Assembly: GCF_024734075.1 (NCBI RefSeq)
Contig: NZ_CP102850.1
Span: 496,001-560,000, forward strand
Source of the DNA: Gordonia mangrovi
GTDB taxonomy: Bacteria > Actinomycetota > Actinomycetes > Mycobacteriales > Mycobacteriaceae
Direction of reading: 5' to 3'
Length of the DNA: 64,000 nt
The stretch's first letter is position 1, and every line of letters starts with the position of its first letter. Shown piece by piece: positions 1 through 8,965 of this stretch. The position numbers were made by a program, and so were the translations under genes. The notes under the pieces are model-generated. The model had not been told where the DNA came from. It saw only the letters and a program-made list of their open reading frames with translations, and did not search any database.

Positions 1-1296
1 GCCCTGGTCATCGTGCCGACCCGCGAATTGTGTCTGCAGGTGACCGGCGATCTCGAGATCGCCGCCAAGAAGCTCGACGTCACCCTCGCCGACGGCACGA
101 CCCGACCCTTGAAGATCACCTCGATCTACGGCGGCCGGCCCTACGACTCACAGATCGCCGACCTCAAGTCCGGTGTCGACCTGGTCGTCGGCACCCCCGG
201 GCGACTGCTGGACCTCGCACAACAGGGTCACCTCATCCTCGGCAAGGTGGCCGTCCTCGTACTCGACGAAGCCGACGAGATGCTCGACCTCGGGTTCCTG
301 CCCGACATCGAACGGATCATGGCGGCCCTACCCACACCGCGGCAGACAATGCTCTTCTCGGCCACGATGCCGGGTCCGATCGTCACCCTGGCCCGCACGT
401 TCCTGCATCGTCCGACGCACATCCGCGCCGAGCACGCCAACGACTCGGCCGTGCACGAACGGACCACCCAGTACATCTACCGCGCCCATGCCCTGGACAA
501 GGCGGAACTCGTCGCGCGCATCCTGCAGGCCGAGGGCCGCGGCGCCACGATGATCTTCACCCGGACCAAGCGGACGGCCCAGAAGGTCGCCGACGACCTG
601 GGCGAGCGCGGTTTCTCGGTCGGCGCGGTGCACGGCGACCTCGGCCAGGTGGCGCGGGAGAAGGCACTGAAGCGCTTCCGCAACGGCGACATCGACGTGC
701 TGGTCGCCACCGATGTCGCCGCCCGCGGCATCGACGTGGAGGACGTCACGCACGTCATCAACTACCAGTGCCCGGAGGACGACAAGACCTACGTGCATCG
801 CATCGGCCGCACCGGGCGCGCCGGCCGTACCGGCATCGCGATCACCCTGGTCGACTGGGACGAACTGCACCGCTGGGAGCTGATCAACTCCGCATTGGGT
901 ATCGACGTGCCCGAACCGGTGGAGACCTATTCGACCTCGGAGCATCTGCGCGCCGAACTCTCGATCCCGGAATCGGCCACCGGGCGCATCGCCGCGCCGA
1001 AGCCATCCGGCGAACGTGAGGAACGGCGTAGCCGGTCGTCACGACCCAAGTCCGACCGGGTGCGTCGCCGTACCCGCGGCGGCCAGTCCGCCGACAGCAC
1101 GGCGCAGACCTCGGACGCCGGCGGAAACGAGAACAAGAAGCCCGCGGCAAAGAACGCCACCACCGACAACGGCGGCGATACCGCCGGAGGCGACCGGCCG
1201 CGTCGGCGACGTCGCCGTCGCGGTGGCGCCAAGCGCGGCGCGGCGTCCGGCGAGCAGCAGACGGAGAAGACCACGACCGTGGCCGCAGCCGAGTGA
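1..1296 (+). CDS. rhlE: DEAD-box ATP-dependent RNA helicase, 5' end outside window
   Basis: The reading frame is open from base 1, so the N-terminus with the Q motif and Walker A lies upstream. Visible superfamily 2 motifs in order are PTREL (Ia), TPGR (Ib), DEAD near window residue 89, SAT (III), ATDVAARGID (V) and HRIGRTGR (VI). They unwind or remodel RNA with ATP. The last ~110 residues are low-complexity and rich in Arg, Gly and Ser, a basic RNA-binding tail typical of actinobacterial RhlE/DeaD proteins. The neighbouring genes match the order after Rv3211 (rhlE) of M. tuberculosis. The family is certain; the exact paralogue is inferred from this gene order. Confidence 0.93.
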   Translation, partial: ALVIVPTRELCLQVTGDLEIAAKKLDVTLADGTTRPLKITSIYGGRPYDSQIADLKSGVDLVVGTPGRLLDLAQQGHLILGKVAVLVLDEADEMLDLGFLPDIERIMAALPTPRQTMLFSATMPGPIVTLARTFLHRPTHIRAEHANDSAVHERTTQYIYRAHALDKAELVARILQAEGRGATMIFTRTKRTAQKVADDLGERGFSVGAVHGDLGQVAREKALKRFRNGDIDVLVATDVAARGIDVEDVTHVINYQCPEDDKTYVHRIGRTGRAGRTGIAITLVDWDELHRWELINSALGIDVPEPVETYSTSEHLRAELSIPESATGRIAAPKPSGEREERRSRSSRPKSDRVRRRTRGGQSADSTAQTSDAGGNENKKPAAKNATTDNGGDTAGGDRPRRRRRRRGGAKRGAASGEQQTEKTTTVAAAE

Positions 1297-1341
1297 TCCG
1301 TTCCGGCGCCGGTCGACGGGCGCGCGGCGACCGGAGGGCAC

Positions 1342-2628
1342 GTGGCCCGTATCCGACCTGAGCGTCGTACCCCCGTCGATCTGGCGGTGACCGCGGCGAT
1401 CGTCGTGGTGGCCGTCGTCGCGGGAGTGCTCGTCTGGGCCAACAGCCCGGTCCGGCAGACCGAGAGTGTGCAGGCCGCGGCGCCGGTACCCGAAGTCGCC
1501 CCGTCGGACCAGGTGCCCGCCGCGTTCGCACCGACGTGGCGGGCGCGCTCATCGGCAACGCTGACCCCTGCCGTCGCGCAGTCGACCGTGGTGACCGCCG
1601 ACGGCGGCACCGTGGTGGGCCGCGACCCGGGGACCGGTCGCGAGATCTGGCGCTACAGCCGAAACCTGGACCTGTGTGGGGCGATTGCGGCGTGGCCGGC
1701 GAGCAACAACAAGGTGCTCGCCGCATACCGCAACTCCCGTGGCTGCGGCGAGATCACCGCGCTCGACGCCTCCTCGGGACAGCGTGCGGGCAGTCGCAGC
1801 AGCGACGCCGATGATCGGATTCGACTGCTGTCGGACTCCGGATACGTGGTGTCCCAGGGGCCGACCCGGTTGGAGACCTGGGGATCGAATCTGGTGCGCG
1901 GCATCGAATACGGCCGTGTGGATGCGCCGGTGAACCCGGACGTGCAGCCGGGCCGGACCGACTGCCGGTTGCTGTCGTCGGCGGTCGGCGGCAGCCGCGT
2001 CGCGGTCATCGAGCGCTGTGCGAACGATCCGGGCTACCGCTTGACCGTGCTCGGCGCCGTCCTCGACGACGACGAGGACGTCCAGCAGTACGGTTCCTCG
2101 ATCATCACCGACGGTTCGTCGGGGCCGCCGCCGGTTCTGATCGCCATGACCAGTTCCACCATCGCCGTCTACGACGGCGGGTCCGATCCCCCGCTGCCCT
2201 CCTCGGACACCCCGGCGCCCGACGGCAACCGGACACCGACGATCCGACAGTTCTCCACCGACGGCGCGCCCACCGCCACCAACACCGTCAACGGGGCCCA
2301 ATCGCCACCCGGCGACGGGGTCGTGGTCACCGGCGGCGGCCTGACCAGCTTCTACACCGGTGCGGCGACCGTGGTGCTCGACGCATCCGATCTGCGGCCC
2401 ATCTACCAGATCCCCGGCACGATCGGCACCGGAGAGGTGATGGCCGGTCAACTTCTCCTGCCCACTCCCGGCGGGGTCAGCGTGCGCGACGCGGCCACGG
2501 GGCGCGAGCTACGTGCGATGGCGTTGCCGCGGGACGGACGGCGCGACGAGCCGGTGAGCCTGCGGGTGTTGGGAGCCGACGTCGTCGAACAGTGGGGATC
2601 GATCGTGCAGGCCTACTCCCCCGGCTGA
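1342..2628 (+). CDS. Membrane-anchored PQQ/beta-propeller-like protein (Rv3212-type)
   Basis: A 428-residue protein starting at GTG, with a GGAGGG ribosome site four bases upstream. One hydrophobic segment at residues ~15-35 follows basic residues, so it is probably a type II anchor with the rest outside the membrane. The exported part has repeated G-R-E and ALDASSGQ-like blades resembling a PQQ-type beta-propeller, with an acidic/Pro-rich linker around residues 270-320. It lies 45 bp after the helicase, as Rv3212 follows Rv3211. No catalytic residues are recognised. The function is unknown; a scaffold or envelope role is only a guess. Confidence 0.8.
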   Translation: MARIRPERRTPVDLAVTAAIVVVAVVAGVLVWANSPVRQTESVQAAAPVPEVAPSDQVPAAFAPTWRARSSATLTPAVAQSTVVTADGGTVVGRDPGTGREIWRYSRNLDLCGAIAAWPASNNKVLAAYRNSRGCGEITALDASSGQRAGSRSSDADDRIRLLSDSGYVVSQGPTRLETWGSNLVRGIEYGRVDAPVNPDVQPGRTDCRLLSSAVGGSRVAVIERCANDPGYRLTVLGAVLDDDEDVQQYGSSIITDGSSGPPPVLIAMTSSTIAVYDGGSDPPLPSSDTPAPDGNRTPTIRQFSTDGAPTATNTVNGAQSPPGDGVVVTGGGLTSFYTGAATVVLDASDLRPIYQIPGTIGTGEVMAGQLLLPTPGGVSVRDAATGRELRAMALPRDGRRDEPVSLRVLGADVVEQWGSIVQAYSPG

Positions 2629-2689
2629 GTTGCCGGGCTCCACGGCAGAAGCACCTCAGCGAAGCGCCCGACACACAGCCGGCCCGACC

Positions 2690-3481
2690 TCAGGCGGTGT
2701 CGAACGTCTGAACGGGGGTGCCGGCCTCCCAGTGCTTCCAGAGGTTCTCGGCCAGCCCACGATAGGCGTTGGCTCCCTTGTTCTTCCGGCCCCGCATCAC
2801 CGACGTCCCGGATGCCGACGCCTCGGCGAACCGCACTGTCCGCGGAATCGGCGGGTCCAGCACCGGGAGGTCATAGCGATCGGACACGTCGCCGAGCACG
2901 TCGCGGCTGTGGGTGGTGCGCGCGTCGTACAGGGTCGCCACGGCACCCAGCGTCGTCAACCCAGGGTTGGTGATCTGCTGCACCTCGTTGACCGTGCGCA
3001 GCAGCTGCCCGACGCCGCGGTGGGCAAGCGTCTCGCACTGCAGCGGCACCACCACCTCGTCAGCTGCAGTGAGTCCGTTCAGGGTGAGCACGCCCAGCGA
3101 TGGCGGGCAATCGATCAGGATGACGTCGTAGTCCTGAGCGACCTCGGCGAGCGCACGCTTGAGTGCGTATTCGCGTCCCGGCCGCATCAGCAGCAACGCC
3201 TCCGCGCCCGCGAGATCGATGGTCGCCGGCAACAACGTCACATTGTCGTCGGTGTCGAGCAGCACGTTGGCGATCTCCTCCTCGCCCAGCAACACGTCGT
3301 GCACCGACGACTCCAGCTGGTCGGGGTCATGTCCGAGCGAAAAGGTAAGACAGCCTTGCGGATCGAGATCCACGACGAGCACCGACACGTCGAGGTCGGC
3401 CAGTGCCGCACCCAACGACGCGACGGTGGTGGTCTTGGCTACCCCACCCTTTTGATTCGCGATGGCCAGCATCCGGGTCAT
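2690..3481 (-). CDS. ParA/Soj-family ATPase (Rv3213c-like)
   Basis: A Walker-type ATPase of 263 residues. The deviant P-loop KGGVAKTTT is at residues ~11-19, followed by a DLDPQG motif and DCPPSLGVLTLNGL. These define the ParA/MinD/Soj family, which dimerise with ATP on DNA or membranes to position cargo. There is no adjacent parB, so this is an orphan ParA rather than the main segregation ATPase. The start MTRMLAIANQKGG was chosen by family resemblance; an upstream GTG at 3505 would add eight residues. It converges with the Rv3212-like gene, the same arrangement as in M. tuberculosis. Confidence 0.88.
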   Translation of the reverse strand: MTRMLAIANQKGGVAKTTTVASLGAALADLDVSVLVVDLDPQGCLTFSLGHDPDQLESSVHDVLLGEEEIANVLLDTDDNVTLLPATIDLAGAEALLLMRPGREYALKRALAEVAQDYDVILIDCPPSLGVLTLNGLTAADEVVVPLQCETLAHRGVGQLLRTVNEVQQITNPGLTTLGAVATLYDARTTHSRDVLGDVSDRYDLPVLDPPIPRTVRFAEASASGTSVMRGRKNKGANAYRGLAENLWKHWEAGTPVQTFDTA

Positions 3482-3596
3482 GGCCTCAACTGTACGGGCG
3501 ATCACCCGTCGCGTCCGTGGTTACCCGCGTTACCGACCGACACGAACCGAGCCGAGCGTCACCCCGGGTTTCCGATGGCCCGACCTCCCGGGAGCG

Positions 3597-4100
3597 TCAG
3601 CGTCGCCGCCGCGGCTTGGCCTCCGGTGCGCTGGTGTCGTCGGCGCTGTATTCGCCCACCAGCCACCGCGTGGACGCCGGACTGAAGATCAGGACCAGGA
3701 CGGCCAGCGCCGCAATCGCCAGCGGAACGCCGAACCACGGCTGGTTGCTGTCGGTCAGCAGCGCATAGGCCACCGGCAACAGCAGGATCTGGGCGACGAC
3801 GGCGATCGCGCGGCCCCATCGGCGCCCGGTCAGCAACGCGATCCCGCCGATCAGCACCCCGCCGCCGATGATGCCGAACCAGGCGGCCGTGCCATAGCCA
3901 CTGATGAACGCTTCCTGATGACCAGCCGCCTCGCGGATGGCGAGAACCACCGCGACGATCACGGCGACGGCTCCCTCCAGCGCGGTGACCGCACCGGCCG
4001 CGCGCACGGTGGTCGGCGGTCGTTGCGTCACAACCGGGTCGGGCCCGCTCCGGCGGTCCCCGCCTGCCGCACGACCGGCGCCCTGCTTCTTGCTCACCAC
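3597..4100 (-). CDS. Small four-helix membrane protein (Rv3217c-like)
   Basis: A 167-residue protein with a charged N-terminal tail (~35 residues), then four hydrophobic segments at about 37-57, 72-90, 97-116 and 122-140, and a basic C-terminus ending in Arg-Arg-Arg-Arg. It has no enzyme motif. The position between the ParA-like gene and the diacylglycerol-kinase-like gene matches Rv3217c, an integral membrane protein of unknown function. It is divergent from the kinase gene with a ~78 bp shared promoter region. Confidence 0.75.
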   Translation of the reverse strand: MVSKKQGAGRAAGGDRRSGPDPVVTQRPPTTVRAAGAVTALEGAVAVIVAVVLAIREAAGHQEAFISGYGTAAWFGIIGGGVLIGGIALLTGRRWGRAIAVVAQILLLPVAYALLTDSNQPWFGVPLAIAALAVLVLIFSPASTRWLVGEYSADDTSAPEAKPRRRR

Positions 4101-4178
4101 TCCAGACTATGGGTGGCGCGCGGCCGGGGAGATGGGCGGGTGCACGTCACACGCCCGGACCCCATATCGTGGGGTCTC

Positions 4179-5147
4179 GTGCGCATGATGCTCATCGTCA
4201 ATCCGTTCGCCACCGCGACCACCCCGGCCGGCCGCGACGCCCTGGCGCACACGCTCAGTTCACGGTTCGCCCTCGACGTCGAACACACCACCCATCGGGG
4301 CCATGCCCAGGAGTTGGCCGCCCGCGCAGTCGCCGAGGGTATCGACGTGGTGCTCGTCCACGGCGGTGACGGCTCGGTCAACGAGGCGGTCAACGGCATC
4401 CTCGGCCCACCCGACACCACCCCCGACCCCACGCACCGGCTTCCGGCGCTCGGCGTGATCCCGGGCGGCAGTGCCAACGTGTTCGCGCGGACCCTCGGCA
4501 TCGAAGCCGACCCGCTCGCGGCAACCGCACAGCTCAGCGGCCTGATCGAATCGGGCCGGTGTCGGCGCATCGGCCTGGGCCACACCCGAGATCGGTGGTT
4601 CTTGTTCAACACCGGTATGGGGATGGACGCCGTCGTCGTCCATGCGATGGAGGACAAGCGGCACGCGGGCAAGCCGGCCACTCCGACGCGGTATCTGTGG
4701 ACGACCGTCGCCGCGTTCCTGCGCAATGCCATGGACCGGTCATCGTTCACGGTGGACCTGCCCGGCCACGATCCGATCAGCGGGGTCCGGTTCGCGTTCG
4801 TGTCGAACACGAGCCCGTGGACCTATCTGGGTGACTTCGAGATCCGCACCAACCCGACCACCGGGTTCGACACCCAACTCGGAGTGTTCGCCGCGACGTC
4901 GACGGGAGTGGCGCGCAACATCCCGCTGGCCGCGCGGCTGCTCACCCATCGCACCCCGAAGGCGCGCCATCTCCACCGCGACGACGACGTCGCCTGGGTG
5001 CGTTTCCGTGCCGACGAACCCGTCGACGTCCAGATGGACGGCGACTACATCGGCGCCCATCATTCGGTGGATTTCGGGTATCGCGCCGACGCCCTGGCCG
5101 TGGTCGCACCCACGCCGCCGGCGAGCACCATACCCAGCACCGCATAG
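4179..5147 (+). CDS. Diacylglycerol/sphingosine-kinase-like lipid kinase (Rv3218-like)
   Basis: A 322-residue protein with the DAGK catalytic-domain signature GGDGSVNEAV at residues ~62-71 and a GGSANVFAR motif near residue 104, as in YegS/DagK proteins. These enzymes phosphorylate lipid hydroxyls with ATP at the membrane face; the substrate here is unknown. The GTG at 4179 was chosen because VRMMLIVNPFA is the usual family N-terminus and the length matches Rv3218; the open frame continues far upstream as a non-coding shadow. The 3' end overlaps the convergent MFS gene by 88 bp. Confidence 0.85.
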   Translation: MRMMLIVNPFATATTPAGRDALAHTLSSRFALDVEHTTHRGHAQELAARAVAEGIDVVLVHGGDGSVNEAVNGILGPPDTTPDPTHRLPALGVIPGGSANVFARTLGIEADPLAATAQLSGLIESGRCRRIGLGHTRDRWFLFNTGMGMDAVVVHAMEDKRHAGKPATPTRYLWTTVAAFLRNAMDRSSFTVDLPGHDPISGVRFAFVSNTSPWTYLGDFEIRTNPTTGFDTQLGVFAATSTGVARNIPLAARLLTHRTPKARHLHRDDDVAWVRFRADEPVDVQMDGDYIGAHHSVDFGYRADALAVVAPTPPASTIPSTA

Positions 5148-6250
5148 GGCACGGCCGCCAGCGCGAACAACACCGACGGGGACAGCCACCCCGATCCCAG
5201 CGCCCAGGAGCCGAAGGCCGCCACGGCCACCACTTCCTCGCCGACCCCGACCACCGACGATGTGGTGGCCCGCACATCGGCGGACACCCGCTGCTGCATC
5301 AGCGCCTCGGTCATCACGAACGCCCAACCGAAGATCGCGAAAGCACACGCCACCAACACGATTCCCGCCGGATGGGCAGACCCGGAACCGACCGCCAACG
5401 CCACCGCCCCGATGATCAGCCACGGCGCCGTCCGCCGCGCGGTCAGCACCTCGACCCGGGTACGGCGCGCCGCCCAGCCACCCGCGATATCCCCGACGGC
5501 CACCACGACCATCAGCACGGCCACCCCGCTGGCCGGCTCCCACCCCCACATACCCGCCGGCCATATCTCGTCGGCGAGCAGCGGGAGGTACTCATCGAGG
5601 GCAGACACCCAGGTCAGCGCGATGACCAGCAGGAACAGTCCGCACAGAGCCCGGTCGGCGCACACCGCGCGGATCGCGACGGCCGGTACCGCCCAGACGG
5701 CATCCGCCTCGGTTGCCGGTCCGCCGTGCGAGTGATCCCCCTCGCTTGCACCGCCACCGGGCGGTGCGTCCTCCGGCAGGGACCACGATGCGGCGGCGCA
5801 GACGAGACAGGCCACCACACTCGCCGCACCGGCCGCGTGATAGCCGGCCCACGCCGCCAGCGGGACCGCCGATGCGGTGCCCAGCAGCACGCCGGCGGCG
5901 CCGAAGGCCCTCAGCCGTCCGGAGACGGACGCATAGCGTGCGGCGTGTCCGCGGGCGGAGAGGGTGTCGTAGATCAGCGCCTGCATGGTGCCCGAGCGCA
6001 ACGCCGATCCCGCCGACCAGAGCACGAATCCGGTGGCGAATGAGGCAAATGACGGCCACCAGGTCCACAGGGCGAATCCCGCCGCGGTCAACACCGGACC
6101 GATCACGAGCAGGCGGCGACGCGGAACGCGATCGGCGAGAATACCGGTCGGGATCTCGAACAGGAACGAGCAGGCCGACCAGAGGATGAACAGCACCGAG
6201 ATCGCGGCGGGTGAGAGACCGGCGCCGGCGACGTCGGGATCGGCGAACAT
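5060..6250 (-). CDS. MFS transporter, N-terminus uncertain
   Basis: A multi-pass protein of about 396 residues with regularly spaced hydrophobic helices and the MFS loop GILADRVPRRR after helix 2, marking a drug/metabolite major facilitator. The first in-frame ATG, used here, falls inside what should be helix 1: the same frame continues upstream to a stop at 6371-6373 and encodes a typical preceding stretch (TTAASVAAFAEDAIPLYPLY), but has no ATG, GTG or TTG there. Either a rare start codon is used, or a one-base frameshift separates it from ATG 6362 (MPALPETAY), or the gene is damaged. The substrate is unknown. Confidence 0.75.
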   Translation of the reverse strand: MFADPDVAGAGLSPAAISVLFILWSACSFLFEIPTGILADRVPRRRLLVIGPVLTAAGFALWTWWPSFASFATGFVLWSAGSALRSGTMQALIYDTLSARGHAARYASVSGRLRAFGAAGVLLGTASAVPLAAWAGYHAAGAASVVACLVCAAASWSLPEDAPPGGGASEGDHSHGGPATEADAVWAVPAVAIRAVCADRALCGLFLLVIALTWVSALDEYLPLLADEIWPAGMWGWEPASGVAVLMVVVAVGDIAGGWAARRTRVEVLTARRTAPWLIIGAVALAVGSGSAHPAGIVLVACAFAIFGWAFVMTEALMQQRVSADVRATTSSVVGVGEEVVAVAAFGSWALGSGWLSPSVLFALAAVPYAVLGMVLAGGVGATTARASARYPKSTE

Positions 6251-6542
6251 GACCGCATACAGCGGGTAGAGGGGTATGGCGTCCTCGGCGAACGCCGCGA
6301 CCGACGCGGCCGTGGTCAGTCGCGCCGAGTCGTCAGTACGCGGTTTCCGGCAGTGCCGGCATGAGGAGGATCAACATCGTCGTCGTGGCATGACTCACAG
6401 ACTACTGGCAGTGACTCGAAGACCACCAGGGATTATTCTCGACGACCAGCGCAAATCACACCACCAAAGTGCAAACCCGAGTAGACTAGTACATCGGTGC
6501 GCAACCGAGTGCAGCCACCCCCCTCGGGGAGGATCACCCAAC

Positions 6543-6558
6543 AGTGATATTGCACACG
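6543..6558. promoter_or_regulatory. CRP/Cmr-type cAMP receptor site upstream of whiB1
   Basis: AGTGATATTGCACACG has the GTGA-N6-CAC form of a CRP site. It is centred about 61 bases before the predicted whiB1 transcription start, a class I position. CRP control of whiB1 is established in M. tuberculosis; conservation here is inferred from the motif alone. Confidence 0.55.
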
Positions 6559-6574
6559 TGTTAACGGAACCCCA

Positions 6575-6605
6575 TTGACTTCGCCTGGATTCGTGAAAGT
6601 ATTCA
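6575..6605 (+). promoter_or_regulatory. Candidate whiB1 SigA promoter
   Basis: TTGACT at 6575-6580 is followed by a weak -10 (AGTATT at 6598 or TATTCA at 6600) with spacing of 17-19 bases. This gives a ~110-base leader before whiB1. The remainder of the ~470-base region upstream of whiB1 shows no gene and is AT-richer than its surroundings. Confidence 0.45.
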
Positions 6606-6718
6606 CAAGCAACAGTGCGGAAACATTTGGTGGGTCCGCGTGAACTAGCGGTTACAGCCACAACAAACCAGACATTGGTAGTTGTCGAGTGGTGCGTCAA
6701 GCACCTGAAGGAGAAGGA

Positions 6719-6973
6719 ATGGACTGGCGTCACAAAGCAATCTGTCGCGACGAAGACCCGGAGCTGTTCTTCCCGGTGGGAACCAGCGGCCCGGCCATCG
6801 CGCAGATCGCTGATGCGAAGCTCGTCTGCGCCCGGTGCCCCGTCACGGCCGAATGCCTCTCGTGGGCCCTGGAGTCCGGCCAGGACGCAGGCGTCTGGGG
6901 AGGAATGAGCGAAGACGAGCGGCGCGCGCTCAAGCGGCGCACCGCGCGTACGCGGACGCGGAGCAGCGTCTGA
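6719..6973 (+). CDS. whiB1: WhiB1 iron-sulfur transcription factor
   Basis: An 84-residue Wbl protein with four cysteines (C9, C37, C40, C46) to hold a [4Fe-4S] cluster, the GVWGG turn at 58-62 and a basic C-terminal tail for DNA binding. In mycobacteria WhiB1 is essential, binds SigA region 4 and reacts with nitric oxide. The ATG lies just after a strong AAGGAGAAGGA ribosome site. It sits beside pdtaS as in M. tuberculosis, which supports the WhiB1 assignment over other Wbl paralogues. Confidence 0.95.
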   Translation: MDWRHKAICRDEDPELFFPVGTSGPAIAQIADAKLVCARCPVTAECLSWALESGQDAGVWGGMSEDERRALKRRTARTRTRSSV

Positions 6974-7005
6974 CGGGCCACAGCCTGAGTCGCACAAGCG
7001 ACATC

Positions 7006-7035
7006 GAAGAGACCCGGCCCCGGCCGGGTCTCTTC
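7006..7035. terminator. Hairpin between convergent whiB1 and pdtaS
   Basis: GAAGAGACCCGGCC (7006-7019) and its exact complement (7022-7035) form a 14-bp stem with a minimal loop. It has no U-tract outside the stem. The position between two converging genes suggests a bidirectional terminator. Confidence 0.75.
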
Positions 7036-7079
7036 GTCTGTGGAGGTCCTCGATGTCGGCGGCCATCGCGCCGCCGCGA

Positions 7080-8585
7080 TCATCGAAGCGGAATCGTCAC
7101 ACTGACCTCGGCGCCCCGGCCGACGGGATTGGCCCCCATACGGAGGGTTCCACCGAGTTCGATCGACACCATGGTCTGCACGATCTGCAGTCCGAGTCGA
7201 TCCGAGGTGGTCATGTCGAAATGCTCGGGTAAGCCGAAACCGTTGTCGCGTATCGCGATACGCAGTATACGGACATCGCGTTGCGCTCGTATCTCGATCT
7301 CGTTGTCGGTGCCGGCATCGTCGAAGCCGTGCTCGATGGCGTTCTGGATCAGTTCGGTGAGCACCATCACCAACGGCATCGCCAGCTCCGCCGAGAGCAC
7401 GCCGAGCCGATCATGGTGTCGCACCTGCACACTCGCATCTCGCGAGGCGACGTCGACCAGGATGGGCACCAGTCGGTCAACCACCTCGTCGAGATCGACC
7501 TCTTCGTCGACGCTGCCGGAGAGCAGTTCGTGCACGAGGGCGATCGACGCCACTCTGCGCACCGCCTCCGTCAGCGCGCCCCGCGCTTCGGGGTTGGTGG
7601 TGCGTCTTGCCTGCAGGCGCAACAGCGCCGACACCGACTGCAGATTGTTCTTGACCCGGTGATGGATCTCGCGAATCGTCGCATCTTTGCTGATCAGCGC
7701 GAGATCACGGCGTTTGACCTCGGTGACGTCGCGGATCAACACGACCGCGCCGGTGTCGACTGACCGCGGACGCAGCGGTACCGCGCGAATCAACACGGTC
7801 GCCCGCCGGGCATCGGCCTCCATCCGCATCCCGACATCGCGGTACGGCGCCACCGGCGGCGCGGTCACCCCGGCCGCGGCGTCGATCATCGTGGCCACGT
7901 CCTCGGATTCGAACCGGTCGGTCAACAGCGCCGAGGTCACGTCCGACAATCGCGTCTGGGTGAGTTCGGCGCTCCATCCCATCCGGTGGAACGCCGAGAG
8001 TGCGTTGGGGCTTGCATAGACCACCACCCCATGCTCGTCGATCCGGACGAAGCCGTCGCCCGCGCGCGGGGTGGACAGGCCACGAGGGTTGCCCTCCTGA
8101 TGCGGAAACGTACCGTCGGCGACCATCTGACACAGGTCGTTCGCCGAGTCCTGATACGCCAACTCGAGCGGCGACGGCAACCGGGGATGGGTCAGGTCCA
8201 CCGCCCGGGTGAGCACCGCGATCGCCCCGTCGGCGCCGGCAAAGCCCACCGGAACCGCCTCCCGGCGAATCGCGACCGAACCGAACCACTCCGGGTCCTC
8301 GTCGCGTAGCACCCGGTCGGCGGAGAAGGCACGGTCGAGTTGCGGATTCATCGAGCGGTCGGCCACCGAACCGACCTCGTCACTCGGGAAGACGGTCGAC
8401 GCGGTGTTCGGCCGGCATTGCGCGACCGTCACCATGTCGCCGTTCTCGGTCCGCACCGACATCAGCAGATCCGCGAACGACAGGTCGGCGAGCAGCTGCC
8501 ACTCCGCGACCAGACGCTGCAGGTGGGCGGCAGCAGCATCGGAGAGCTGGGTGTGCTCAGCGAGCAGATCGGACAGCGTCGACAT
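7080..8585 (-). CDS. pdtaS: Sensor histidine kinase PdtaS
   Basis: 501 residues, the same length as Rv3220c. It has an N-terminal GAF-like domain (~1-160), a PAS domain (~170-290), a HisKA_2 box with EIHHRVKNN around residue 307-314 where the phospho-accepting His sits, and a HATPase with ELIQNAIEHGF and DNGFGLP. PdtaS phosphorylates the ANTAR antiterminator PdtaR, and in mycobacteria responds to copper/NO and ligands through the GAF-PAS part. The partner pdtaR is not in this window. There is no transmembrane segment, so it is cytosolic. Confidence 0.93.
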   Translation of the reverse strand: MSTLSDLLAEHTQLSDAAAAHLQRLVAEWQLLADLSFADLLMSVRTENGDMVTVAQCRPNTASTVFPSDEVGSVADRSMNPQLDRAFSADRVLRDEDPEWFGSVAIRREAVPVGFAGADGAIAVLTRAVDLTHPRLPSPLELAYQDSANDLCQMVADGTFPHQEGNPRGLSTPRAGDGFVRIDEHGVVVYASPNALSAFHRMGWSAELTQTRLSDVTSALLTDRFESEDVATMIDAAAGVTAPPVAPYRDVGMRMEADARRATVLIRAVPLRPRSVDTGAVVLIRDVTEVKRRDLALISKDATIREIHHRVKNNLQSVSALLRLQARRTTNPEARGALTEAVRRVASIALVHELLSGSVDEEVDLDEVVDRLVPILVDVASRDASVQVRHHDRLGVLSAELAMPLVMVLTELIQNAIEHGFDDAGTDNEIEIRAQRDVRILRIAIRDNGFGLPEHFDMTTSDRLGLQIVQTMVSIELGGTLRMGANPVGRGAEVSVTIPLR

Positions 8586-8642
8586 GACGGTCGCTCTTCA
8601 GCCGCGCGGTACGTCGGTGACGGGGGTCGGGGTCTGCACCGG

Positions 8643-8858
8643 TCACTCGTAGACGGCGATGATGTCGCCGGCCTGGATGACGTCGCCGACGGCGACCTTG
8701 ACGTCGGCCAGGATGCCCGGCTCCTCGGCGAGTACCGGGATCTCCATCTTCATCGACTCGAGCAGAACCAAGGTGTCGCCCACGTCGACCTGTTGCCCGG
8801 CACTCGCACGAACCTCCAGCACGCTGGCGACGATCTCCGCCACGACGTCTTCAGCCAT
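8643..8858 (-). CDS. Biotin/lipoyl attachment carrier protein (TB7.3-type)
   Basis: A 71-residue stand-alone biotinyl domain with the ESMKMEIPV motif, whose second-last Lys of MKM is the biotinylation site. Such carriers serve acyl-CoA carboxylase complexes; the M. tuberculosis homologue is Rv3221c (TB7.3). The start MAEDV was chosen because it gives the same 71-residue length; an ATG two codons upstream (8864) is possible. It lies 57 bp upstream of nothing but pdtaS, whose start is at 8585, in the same orientation, so the two may be cotranscribed. Confidence 0.88.
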   Translation of the reverse strand: MAEDVVAEIVASVLEVRASAGQQVDVGDTLVLLESMKMEIPVLAEEPGILADVKVAVGDVIQAGDIIAVYE

Positions 8859-8965
8859 GCCCATAACCTAGCCGACGAGCGCGAGGGGCCGAAGGCAGGC
8901 GATTGTGATCACGCAGGCCTCACATGGGAGAATAGGTCCCGCACACAGTACGAAGGAGGTCCGTC

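Noticed and set aside
1016..1390. Open frame over the 3' end of the helicase and the following gap
   Set aside because: It is Arg/Pro-rich low-complexity shadow of the helicase tail with no ribosome site.
5060..5147. Overlap of the lipid kinase and MFS genes as a sign of misannotation
   Set aside because: Both C-termini read through as plausible protein; an 88-bp convergent overlap is acceptable in compact actinobacterial genomes.
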